A stretch of DNA of 64,000 nt from DAISVY01 sp036826635. Lineage in GTDB: Bacteria; Zixibacteria; MSB-5A5; GN15; FEB-12. The notes below the pieces were generated by a model that was not told the origin of the DNA, did no database searches, and was given only the letters and a program-made list of their open reading frames with translations. The stretch lies in the NCBI GenBank assembly GCA_036826635.1, contig DAISVY010000007.1, forward strand, positions 1 to 64,000. The letters are read 5' to 3'. Both the position numbers and the translations under genes were made by a program. This document shows, one piece after another, positions 16,794 through 26,000 of this stretch (position 1 is its first letter; every line of letters begins with the position of its first letter).

Positions 16794-17402
16794 TTACCCG
16801 GAAGCAAGGTAGTGTTTCAGCCAGACCCGACCCTGTTCGGTCAGGTCATAATACGTATGGTTGCGATGTTTAATCCACTTGTGGTCGAGTTCCTTCTCGT
16901 GATAACTGACCATAACCGCCGGCACGCGTATCAGAAGCTTGAGTGCTTTTAGTTTCTTGTGGCGGTCGAAAGCTTCCTGTTTGTCTATCCGAAGGGCCTT
17001 TGCCACCATGAGAGAATAATCGATACCGTGGCTGTGGTGATATAACAGCACCGCGAAATCCGTTTCGTCGAGCGAATGGTAAGCCGGTCCGGGTTCAAAT
17101 GACTTTTGGGCAAGAATGTCCGACCATGCCAGCGGGACCAGCCGGTCAGCCTCGGCCTTGCTCAGGTTTTTGCAATCCGCGCGATGGACTTTGAGAAGGT
17201 CGTGATGGCTGTGGTAGCCAACGATGTCGTCCCCGGGAGTCGGACAACAACAACGGGCTAAAACATATTTGTCCTTGAGACGTATCGGGTCGGCCATATC
17301 GACAATATAGTGTCGACCGCCGGTCTTGGCCAGTGGCCGGAGAGATTGTCGGGGAGCGAAATTGAGTTTGTTTGCCGGGATATCACCTCCGGCGTTTGCC
17401 AC
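16794..17402 (-). CDS. Free-standing Rel/SpoT conserved-cysteine (RIS/zinc-finger) module fused to a probable winged helix
   Basis: A cytosolic protein of about 202 residues with no synthetase, hydrolase, TGS or ACT domain. Residues 45-100 closely match the conserved-cysteine module near the C-terminus of RelA/SpoT/Rel: RCCCPTPGDDIVGY, then VHRADCKNL, then RLVPLAWSD. The Cys-Cys and Asp-Cys pairs important in RelA are all kept. Residues 115-202 are helical with a basic region (KALRIDKQEAFDRHKKLKALKLLIRV) ending YYDLTEQGRVWLKHYL, which looks like a MarR-type winged helix; this half is inferred. The start is uncertain: GTG is the first in-frame initiator, 33 bases after pcm, while a strong GGAGGTGAT lies just inside the reading frame with no normal start codon at the right distance; an ATG at codon 36 would keep the cysteine module. 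It probably shares a transcript with pcm. A role in sensing stalled ribosomes or ppGpp state is speculation. Confidence 0.8.
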   Translation of the reverse strand: MANAGGDIPANKLNFAPRQSLRPLAKTGGRHYIVDMADPIRLKDKYVLARCCCPTPGDDIVGYHSHHDLLKVHRADCKNLSKAEADRLVPLAWSDILAQKSFEPGPAYHSLDETDFAVLLYHHSHGIDYSLMVAKALRIDKQEAFDRHKKLKALKLLIRVPAVMVSYHEKELDHKWIKHRNHTYYDLTEQGRVWLKHYLASG

Positions 17403-17434
17403 CGCTTTTCTGTGTCGCGGGGTGGGATAGAGAC

Positions 17435-18097
17435 CTAATCTTCAATCGCGCCGCGCATCGGTACGAAACGAACGGCATACAGCGAGCGGCTTTTGATGCC
17501 TTGGGGCGTTTTTTCGATCACGTACAATTCCTGGCTGAACCCACTGACCTGTAGCGGGATCAGCAGGCGTCCACCCTCGGCCAATTGATCCGACAGTGCC
17601 GGTGGTACAGCGGGGGCGGCGGCCGTCACGATAATACTGGCAAAAGGTGCATACCTGGGCCAGCCCAAAGAACCGTCGCCTGCCATCGTCGTGATATTGT
17701 TATAACCGAGCCGGTGAAGCCGGTCTCTGGTTTCTTCGAACAGGTCGGGGATGTATTCGATTGAGTAGACATGCTGTACGATTTCAGCCAGAACGGCCGT
17801 CTGGTAACCGCAGCCGGTTCCGATTTCGAGAACACGCGAGTTACCGTCAACCGCCATTTCCTGAGTCATCGAGCCCACGATGTACGGTTGTGAAATCGTC
17901 TGTTCATGGCCGATGGGCAAAGGATAATCGCCGTAGGCCTGCTCAATCGATTGGCCGGGGACAAACAAATGGCGGGGAACCGTCCGCATCGCAGCCAGCA
18001 CGGCACCGTCGGTAATTCCCCGGGCCTTCAACTGCCGGTCGACCATATTCAGGCGACAGGAGATGGCCTTGACTTCTGATGAATCGGAGGCTGACAT
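17435..18097 (-). CDS. pcm: Protein-L-isoaspartate O-methyltransferase
   Basis: A cytosolic SAM-dependent repair enzyme methylating isoaspartyl residues in aged proteins. The 220 residues are normal length. Family motifs are clear: the substrate loop HEQTISQPYIV near residue 65, SAM motif I LEIGTGCGYQTAVLAE near 88, GDGSLGW (post-I), and the C-terminal GGRLLIPLQ. There is no good Shine-Dalgarno before the ATG and no better internal start. The gene is followed after 33 bases by the Rel-module/winged-helix gene; co-transcription fits a stress or stationary-phase role, which is an inference. Confidence 0.92.
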   Translation of the reverse strand: MSASDSSEVKAISCRLNMVDRQLKARGITDGAVLAAMRTVPRHLFVPGQSIEQAYGDYPLPIGHEQTISQPYIVGSMTQEMAVDGNSRVLEIGTGCGYQTAVLAEIVQHVYSIEYIPDLFEETRDRLHRLGYNNITTMAGDGSLGWPRYAPFASIIVTAAAPAVPPALSDQLAEGGRLLIPLQVSGFSQELYVIEKTPQGIKSRSLYAVRFVPMRGAIED

Positions 18098-18172
18098 CGC
18101 AAACGCATTATAAACAGTCGCTACGGCTTATGGGAAGATATTTTTCCGATGAACAAAAAACGCGATCAACGA

Positions 18173-20803
18173 CTATTTGAGCAGAAGCATCTTGCGGGTT
18201 TCGCTAAAATACTCGCTGTCGATACGATAAAAATACATACCGCTGGCCACCGGCCGATCCCGATTGTCACGACCATCCCACGATACACGGTATTCCCCCG
18301 GGTAGAAATCACGATTCGCCAGAGCGCGAACGGTCTGCCCGAGCGCATTGTAGACAGTCAGGCGAACATGAGTGCGACGGGCCACCGAGAAACAGATCGT
18401 TGTGGAGGGATTGAAAGGATTGGGGAAATTCTGGCCGAGAGCAAAGACGTGGGGGAGAAGATCTTCTCCGTCGTCAACGGCCGATGATCCTCCGGCTTCC
18501 ATGTTAAGGGCAAACTCGGAACTGTTGGCCCATTGATCGATGGCCATGGCCGTAACCGTATCCCCTCCGGCTATCCCGGACACGGCGGCCGCGAAGTTGC
18601 CGGACGCGTCGGCTTCCGTACTGCCGATCAGTCGTGCTCCTTCACCGGCCCCCGACGGATCCGGAGCAGCGAGGTAAATATCCACGGTTCCCCCGGGGAC
18701 CGATCCCGTGCCTGAGACACTGTCGGTCGCGGCCCGGACGATGACCGGCGGGGTAAGGCCGTCCTGGGCGGCATTGTCTATTTTGATACCGAGTGAGTCA
18801 TTGTCGTAGATTCGATTGTATCTGATCAAATTGGCGCGGGTTGGGGATCCGTCGATGTATACGCCGGCGCCTCGGTTCCCGGTTATGATGTTGCCTTGTT
18901 CCGGCATGTGTCCGCCGATTTCGTTTTCCGAAGCTCCGGCGTAAAGGCCGATGCCGTGGCCGTAGTTGACAACGGTGCTGTTGCTGTCGGCCGCCAGCCC
19001 AATCACGTTGCCGGTTACACGGTTGTATTTCGTGTCCGTTCCGTATAAGTGTATGCCGGCGGCAAGGCCCGATGTCTCGCTGCCTGAACCGTTACCGGAG
19101 ATGACGTTGCGCGCGGCCGGGCCGGTATCGCCGATCAGATTGTGACTGGCACCGCCGCCGATGACAATACCGACGTTGTTGCGAAGTGAACGATTGCCTT
19201 CGATATCCAGACCGATCCAGTTGCCAAGCACGCGATTATAGGCGGTACCTTCGCCGAAAATCAACACGCCTGAGCCGTAGGGGAATGAGCCCGCCCGATT
19301 CCCGGAAATGATGTTTCCGGCGTTTTCGGTATCTCCTCCGATAGTGTTTTCCCGGGCGCCTTCGTCAATGACGACTCCGGCGTAATTGGGTTTGGAGCCG
19401 TTGGCCAGACCACTGGTGCCTATGAAATTGCCGCTGACGATATTATGGTCGGTCCCGGTTCCTTTGAGATGCACCCCGTAGCGGACATTGGCCGAGATAG
19501 CGTTCCGTTCGGTGGAAGATGGGCCGCCGATCAGATTGTAATGTGCACCCTTGTCGATAAGCACCCCGTCGCCGCAGCTCATGCCGTTGGGGATGCCCAC
19601 GTAACCGGTGATGTCCAGCCCAATCAGGTTGCCTTTGAGTTCGTTGTAAGCCGTCGAAGCCCCGCTTATCATGACACCGCTGCTGTCATTGCCGGAGATA
19701 ATGTTGCCCGGTTCGATTTCACTTTTACCGATATAGTTGTAGCTGGCCCCGTCGACTATAGCCACGCCGTGACCGCGATTGCCGAGCGACAACGAAGCCG
19801 AAGCATCAACCCCGATGCGATTCCAATTGATGACGTTGAAACGGACCGCCGGACCGCTCAGCCGAACGCCGTCGCCACCGTTGGCGGAGATAAGATTCCC
19901 GGCCCTGAGCGAGTCGCCGCCGATAAGATTGGAAAAAGCACCGGTCGTGACGAGAAGGCCGCCGCTTTCGTTTCCGGGCCCGCTGATTCCCCCGCTGTTG
20001 GGGCCGATGGTATTACCGGCAATGATATTATCGTGGGCAAGATCAGCGATGATGACGCCGTAAGACCGATTGCCGGAGATAAGATTACCGGCGCCGGGGG
20101 CGGCTCCACCGATGAAATTACCTGAAGCGCCGCCGGTGAGACGAACGCCGCTACGATTACCGTCAACAAGCGTGCCGTTACCGTACATCCCGATATAATT
20201 GCCGATGACATGGTTCCCCCGGGCGCTCTGTCCCTGAAGGCACACGGCGCCCCCCGAAGAATAGTCGAGGCCGTTGTTAAGAAACACGTTGTGCTGGCCG
20301 GCCTCCGTTCCGCCCAGTTGATTGTAAGCTCCCGTGACAACTAATCCGTCGCCACGCGAACGAATAATCGTCAGTCCGCAGATTGTGTTGCTGTCGGAAG
20401 CCAGCACGATGGTCGGGGTGTTGAGCGGATTGTTGACCCCGTCTATTGTCGGCAGACCGAACAGGCCCAGAATGCGGGTTGCATTGTCTTCTACGCGCAA
20501 AGCCCCCAGTTGCAGTGCAATCGGCGAGATATCGGACGGTATCGTTATCGTGTCGGGCCCGGGCAGGCTGTTTGCCTCCTCGATAGCGGCCCGAAGTGTA
20601 CAACGGGCGGAATCCGGGTTGGGGTGATCGGCCGCGACGCCATCACCGGGGTTGATGTCATGACTATCGGCGGTGGAGTTGACGGCGAACGACGCGGCCA
20701 GTCCCATGCCCGGAAGTAGTATTGCCGCGGTCAGGAAAAAAGAAATGGCAACAAGGCAAAAATTCAACTTACCGACACTGTTTTTGAAACGCCGGGCCAT
20801 CAT
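18173..20803 (-). CDS. Secreted parallel beta-helix protein with T9SS-type C-terminal tail
   Basis: A signal peptide (FCLVAISFFLTAAILLPGMG) is followed by a CSLREA-like start (FAVNSTADSHDINPGDG ... CTLRAAIEEAN) and then about 20 imperfect turns of the type NxIGGxxxxxGNxISGN from residue 120 to 690. This is the NosD/pectate-lyase-type right-handed beta-helix seen in adhesins and in polysaccharide-binding or lyase proteins; no catalytic residues can be named. The last 90 residues form a Por-type sorting domain: QNFPNPFNPSTTI ... VSWDGRD ... SGMYFYRI ... KMLLLK. The true start is the ATG overlapping the previous gene's stop as ATGA; a longer frame would lie inside that gene. It is third in a coupled operon of secreted proteins and has no partner enzyme visible. 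Confidence 0.87.
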   Translation of the reverse strand: MMARRFKNSVGKLNFCLVAISFFLTAAILLPGMGLAASFAVNSTADSHDINPGDGVAADHPNPDSARCTLRAAIEEANSLPGPDTITIPSDISPIALQLGALRVEDNATRILGLFGLPTIDGVNNPLNTPTIVLASDSNTICGLTIIRSRGDGLVVTGAYNQLGGTEAGQHNVFLNNGLDYSSGGAVCLQGQSARGNHVIGNYIGMYGNGTLVDGNRSGVRLTGGASGNFIGGAAPGAGNLISGNRSYGVIIADLAHDNIIAGNTIGPNSGGISGPGNESGGLLVTTGAFSNLIGGDSLRAGNLISANGGDGVRLSGPAVRFNVINWNRIGVDASASLSLGNRGHGVAIVDGASYNYIGKSEIEPGNIISGNDSSGVMISGASTAYNELKGNLIGLDITGYVGIPNGMSCGDGVLIDKGAHYNLIGGPSSTERNAISANVRYGVHLKGTGTDHNIVSGNFIGTSGLANGSKPNYAGVVIDEGARENTIGGDTENAGNIISGNRAGSFPYGSGVLIFGEGTAYNRVLGNWIGLDIEGNRSLRNNVGIVIGGGASHNLIGDTGPAARNVISGNGSGSETSGLAAGIHLYGTDTKYNRVTGNVIGLAADSNSTVVNYGHGIGLYAGASENEIGGHMPEQGNIITGNRGAGVYIDGSPTRANLIRYNRIYDNDSLGIKIDNAAQDGLTPPVIVRAATDSVSGTGSVPGGTVDIYLAAPDPSGAGEGARLIGSTEADASGNFAAAVSGIAGGDTVTAMAIDQWANSSEFALNMEAGGSSAVDDGEDLLPHVFALGQNFPNPFNPSTTICFSVARRTHVRLTVYNALGQTVRALANRDFYPGEYRVSWDGRDNRDRPVASGMYFYRIDSEYFSETRKMLLLK

Positions 20804-23007
20804 TTCACCAGCATCATTTTGTGTGTTGTGCTTGCGTCCGGCGTAATCAGGCGGCAAAAGTATACACCGCTGGCTACTTTGCGGCCGTCATCCGACCGCC
20901 CGTCCCAGTCGACGGTGTGCCATCCGGTGCTTTGAGATTCGTCCACCAGCTTTGCCACCTGCTGCCCGAGAAGGTTGATGATCGATATCTCGACCGCGGC
21001 CGGGCCTGGCAGATAGTAACGGATGTTCGTCTGGGGGTTGAAGGGATTGGGGTAATTTTGCAGCGCGTAAATATCCGTATCGGAGTAATCGATTTCGGCG
21101 ATGGGCTCGAGCGTCGGCGAATCGGAGGCGTACAGGTGGATAGCCGTGCCATCGGAAACGGCCAGCCGGGTGCTGTCGGCGGCGATGATATGGCCGGCGA
21201 AACCGCCGTAGTCCAGCACAGCGGGGGACTCTTCGCCCAGATCAAGGACACTGATGCCCCTGTTGCCCGTCGTGTATAGCCTGTTGCCGCATTGGGCTGA
21301 ATTGACTACCGGTACGGGAAGAGTGTTCAGATGATCCACCACCGGGAGAGAGCCTTCGAGGCTGTCCAGCCGATACATGTCGAAATCGGCAAAGCCCAGT
21401 ATGAGATTGGGAAGTGTTCCGCCGCCGTTGGCCACACGGGTACCCGTGGTCACGAGATGGTCGAGCGATTTGGGCGTGGCTACTGTCCACCACGGTCGAA
21501 GACTGTAGTCATCGAAATATCGATAGCCGTACAATTGTTGTCGATCGGTCGATACCAGCAGGTAATCGCCGGTGAAAACAGCATCCAGAGCTTGCCCCGG
21601 CAGGTTGGCCCGCGAAGTCAGTGTGACATTCCAGTTATCGGATACGCTGTAGAGATCAACCCGCGATTCCGCCGCTTCCTCGGAGTGACTCAGCAACAAC
21701 AAGCCGAGCAGTGTATCGGCCGGGGTGCTTGCATGCAGTTTGATATCGATAACTTCGTCACCTTCCACCGGTATCATAGCTTTAATCTGAATAGAGTCGG
21801 GGGTGAAAATGAGCCCGAACAACAGGTCCGCCTCCGGGTACAGTACGAAGAACTTTTCTCCGTGGCCGGCCAGCGCACCGACATTGTTGAAGGCATAGAG
21901 GGTAGTATCGATAACCGGAGTGCCGTCGGTCTCGAAACGCCATGCCTCAAGCGGGTTTTGCAAACCGCCGGTGTAGAGATGGTCTTTATTCAGAACAATG
22001 TCAACCACCGGCCCCGGCCGTGCGAACGCCTGTTCCGGAACCGGGTCGAACCAGAGATTCTCCAGAGTGTACCGGGCCAACCCGCCGCTGGTTTCCGGCA
22101 GCAGAAGCTGGTGCAGACTTCCGATATTGGCGGCGTCGCCGTCGATCTCGTTCGGGAGGTTGTCCGGCAGCAGGCAAAGCAGCGAGTTGAACGTGTTGCG
22201 ACTGACAACCTCCATGATGTGATCAAGAGGATCAAGTGCGACTACAAATGTGTCCGCGGTGATTACCGACAAAGGATAACCGACTGTCTGAATACTGTCT
22301 GCTATGCCGGGCCCGGTCGGTCCGTATTGGCCCAGGTAAATGCGCCGACGGTTTTCAATTGGGATAACCACGACCGAGTCCGTCAGAAGAAACGAGCGTG
22401 CCCTCAGGGGAAGATAGAAGAAGTCGACGAAATCCCCGAAACCTTCGGCGGTAAGATCGTATCGAATGATGCCGTTGTAATCGTCAAGAGCCATGAGCGT
22501 ATCGCCGCAGTTTTCCACCTGTACGTAATGGATGCCGATCATGCTCGAATCGACGAATTCGGCGTCGGTGTAATCATGCATTTCGTAGTGCCACAGTCCG
22601 TCGAAACCGAAGGCCACATACAGTGACTGATCGGACAACGCGAAATCATAGAACTCGCGGCCGATATCGGTCTCACCCAGGAGAGTAAGGTCGGGCAGAC
22701 CTGACAGATCGACGAAGTAGACAATATCCGCGTACGATCGCACGGCAGCGACCTGATCGTAGAGCTTGCAGGTGAACGGTTCGGTGGTCAGCAGCAGGTG
22801 ACCGGTTTCTTCGTACAACTCCGTTTGCGGATCGAACTTGAGGACCACCAGGCCGAATCTGGTCGTAGCCACCGCAAAACTGTCGACCGGCCGAAGCGAC
22901 GAGAAGCTGTTGAACAGCAATGAATGCTCGGGAGGATCGTTCAGAGCTGCCTGGGCCGGCAGCGCCATGATCATGCCGACGGCTAATATGAAAGCCAGTC
23001 GTTTCAC
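20800..23007 (-). CDS. Secreted beta-propeller-like protein with T9SS-type C-terminal tail
   Basis: A 735-residue exported protein with a signal peptide (MKRLAFILAVGMIMALPAQA). The body, about residues 25-640, is made of repeating four-strand segments with short Asp/Gly turns (VVLKFDPQTELYEETGHLLL, VYFVDLSGLPDLTLLG and so on), like LVIVD/choice-of-anchor or WD-like propellers; I could not fix the blade number. It ends with a Por-type tail: LQNYPNPFNPQTNI, LGQQVAKL, VDWDGRSDDGRKVASGVYF, KMMLVK. Start and stop both overlap the neighbouring genes by four bases (ATGA), so its translation is coupled to the subtilase upstream and the beta-helix gene downstream. Likely function: binding or display at the surface; no enzyme motif. 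Confidence 0.84.
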   Translation of the reverse strand: MKRLAFILAVGMIMALPAQAALNDPPEHSLLFNSFSSLRPVDSFAVATTRFGLVVLKFDPQTELYEETGHLLLTTEPFTCKLYDQVAAVRSYADIVYFVDLSGLPDLTLLGETDIGREFYDFALSDQSLYVAFGFDGLWHYEMHDYTDAEFVDSSMIGIHYVQVENCGDTLMALDDYNGIIRYDLTAEGFGDFVDFFYLPLRARSFLLTDSVVVIPIENRRRIYLGQYGPTGPGIADSIQTVGYPLSVITADTFVVALDPLDHIMEVVSRNTFNSLLCLLPDNLPNEIDGDAANIGSLHQLLLPETSGGLARYTLENLWFDPVPEQAFARPGPVVDIVLNKDHLYTGGLQNPLEAWRFETDGTPVIDTTLYAFNNVGALAGHGEKFFVLYPEADLLFGLIFTPDSIQIKAMIPVEGDEVIDIKLHASTPADTLLGLLLLSHSEEAAESRVDLYSVSDNWNVTLTSRANLPGQALDAVFTGDYLLVSTDRQQLYGYRYFDDYSLRPWWTVATPKSLDHLVTTGTRVANGGGTLPNLILGFADFDMYRLDSLEGSLPVVDHLNTLPVPVVNSAQCGNRLYTTGNRGISVLDLGEESPAVLDYGGFAGHIIAADSTRLAVSDGTAIHLYASDSPTLEPIAEIDYSDTDIYALQNYPNPFNPQTNIRYYLPGPAAVEISIINLLGQQVAKLVDESQSTGWHTVDWDGRSDDGRKVASGVYFCRLITPDASTTHKMMLVK

Positions 23008-26000
23008 TTCACCAGCACCATTTTCCTGGTTGTTTCGTTTTCATCCGTTCTGAGCCGGTAAAGATAGACACCCGAGGCAAACCGGGAACCGTCGAACTGC
23101 ACGGTATGTTCTCCCGATGGCATAACGTCGTTTACTAATGTAACCACTTTGCGACCGAGGATGTTGAAAATGTCAAGGCGTACTTTCGCCCGCTTCGGTA
23201 TTTCGAAAGCGATAGTGGTAGCGGGGTTGAACGGGTTCGGATAGTTCTGGTGCAAGCAGAATCGGTTCGGCCGGGAAGCGGGTTCTTCGTCGACATCGGT
23301 ATAGATTGCGGCGGTATCGCCGAAGACGTTGCTGTTGAGATTGTCCACGAACAGACGGCCGGTGTTTTCTCCGACTTCCACCGAGGCGTCAAAATCCCAG
23401 GCGTATATTTCTGCCGCATCGCTTACGATTACAAGTTCTACCAGACTGTCGCCGTCGATATCATCGACAAACGGCACATACGGCGTGGAGAACACCTGGG
23501 CGGCCGGGGCGGGAGTGCTCATCGGCCAGCCGGGAATCGGGGTGAGGGTGTAGTCGAGCACATGTACCTGCTCGCTGCCGGTCCCGGGGAGGATATAGCC
23601 GGAGCGGAAGGTGATTTCCGGATGTTCGTCGCCGGTCAGATTGGCCACGATGGGCATGCTGAAGGTTGTCGGGTGAGAATATGCTTCGCCGTACGGGCGA
23701 CCTTCCACGTTTCGATAAGGCGTACCGTCAATCCTGAAAATATAGAGCGAACTGATGTCGAAGCCGAAGAAGCTGACCATTATCTCCGGGACACCGTCAA
23801 GATCCAGATCGGCCAGCATCGGAGGGTTCCCCCGCCAGCCCCGGGCGTCCGGAAGTTGTACGGGCCAACCGGGCAGATCGTAAACACCGTCCGTTTTGAT
23901 CCAAATTGTGGCCGCACTGGTGGTGTCGAAACCGCAGACGACAATCTCCGGTCGGCCGTCACCGGTCAAATCTCCCAGCACCGACCCGAGTACCATACCG
24001 GCTTCCAGAACGTAAGGAAGAGGCCGGTCAAAAGCCGGCTGACCGGTTCGTCCGTCGAACAAAGCTACCCCGGCGGTTGAACTGATGCCGGAGTAAGTCA
24101 CGATGACCTCGCGCCGGTCGTCGCCATCCAGATCGGCGCTGCTGACGGCGTCGACACTCCAGTGGTAAGTCGATGAGGTCTCCGTGCTGAACGATGCGAA
24201 CCAACCTTCAAGTGAATAGAAATACGAAGAGCCATCGAATTCCCAGGCCAGGACCTGCCCGTTGTCGTTTATCAGGACGATAGCGGAATCTTCGAAAGCG
24301 TTCAACTCCGTAACCGTCGCGTGGGGGCAGCCCAGGCCGTTGGAACCGGTAACACATTCTACCGGCCAGCCCGGCACATAGCTGCCGTCGTGATTAAAGG
24401 CGTGCAGGCCCTCTTCGTTGACACAGATGATTTCAGCCTGTCCGTCGCGATCAATATCGTAAATGGCCGGCACCGAGCGAACGTCGGTGGCCACCAGCGC
24501 CGGGAAACCGCTCACCGGCTGACCATCGCCGTGGAAAACTTGCAGTCCGTATGATGTGCCGATGATGATTTCCTTCTGTCCGTCATTGTCAAGATCGGCG
24601 CATACCGGACTCAAAGCGCCACGACCGGCGATGGACTGCGGCCAGCCCGACGTGAAAGCTGATTTCAGTATGAAGTCCACACTGTCGACGTATGTGTTGG
24701 CCCCGAAGTATCCGTACAGGTACAGGCGGTATTCACCTAAGGAAATGCCCGACGCATTCCAGTCGAAAATCAAAGAATCGAAATACTCTCCGGTCGTTTG
24801 TGCGAGCAGGATCGGTGAACCGGTACCATGGATATAAAACAGAGCTGCCGAATCAAGCTCGGAACCGTACACGAAACCGCTTACGGGGATATTATAAGTG
24901 TATTCTTCGCCGCTCCGGGGGCAGGTGAGTTGCAATGCCTGCCCGCTCACATAGACCACCTGAACGTATCGCTTTGTTCCGAAATCGTCGGTCAGGCGGA
25001 AAGTGATATGGTCATTGAGACTCGGTACGGAGAAGACATGCAGCAGCGAATCGGGCGGCGGTGCTTCACCTTCGGCGAGGAGTTGCCAGTTGTCGGGAGC
25101 CGTGTCGGTAGCGTAAGCCAACTGCCAGCCACCCGCATAGCTGCCGGTTGCAGCCGCTTTAATATATATCGAATCGGTGTATCTGCTTTTGTTGACCGGC
25201 GCGGTAAAATGCAGTCCTCCCTGGGTTGCCAGAAGAAGCGAACCGTGTACGTCGATATAACCGTAACCGCTGACCGTGTCCGGTCCGACAAGACTGTCTC
25301 CGAGTCCGAACGGGTCGACAATATCGCGTGCGCCCAGGCGAAGGAACGATTCCAGTTGTTGCAAAGTCAGGTCGGGGCGGATTGACAACATCAGAGCCGC
25401 GGCTCCGGCTACCATCGGTGCCGCCATTGAAGTGCCGTCGGCCAGATAGTACAAACTGTCATCACCGATGATATGCACCCCGGGTTCCTGGGTCGAAGCA
25501 TACATGTCCGTGCCGGCCGCTCGAAGAGAGAGAATGTTGCTGCCGGGAGCCACGACGTCGATTTGCGGTCCCCAGGTGCTGAACCACGTTACCTGACCGC
25601 TGGAATTGCCGGCCGCGACCGCGAAGGCACTGTCGAAAGAAGCCGGGTACATGACATCGTTGCCGCCCGTATTCCCGGCCGCTATGGCGACGAAAACACC
25701 GTTCGCCCGGGCTACGTTCAAAGCCTCGCGGAGAACCTCGGCTTCGTAAGGCGTCCCCCAGCTTACATTGATAATATCAGCTCCGGCGTTGACCGCGTAC
25801 AGGATGCCCAGAGCGCCGACTGTCGTGGTGGCGTTGGGGCGGATTTTTACCGCCATGATTTCAGCCCGGGGGGCCAGTCCGACTACCCCGACACCGTCCT
25901 GTCTTGCGGCTACGATACCGGCGCAATGTGTCCCGTGCCCGACCGAATCGGTCGGATCGTTGTCCATTTGGGGATCGATAAGCGTCAGCGTGTCTCCGGA

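Noticed and set aside
21331..22626. A 431-codon plus-strand frame opposite the propeller-like gene
   Set aside because: Antisense to a gene with signal peptide, sorting tail and coupled start and stop; no ribosome site.
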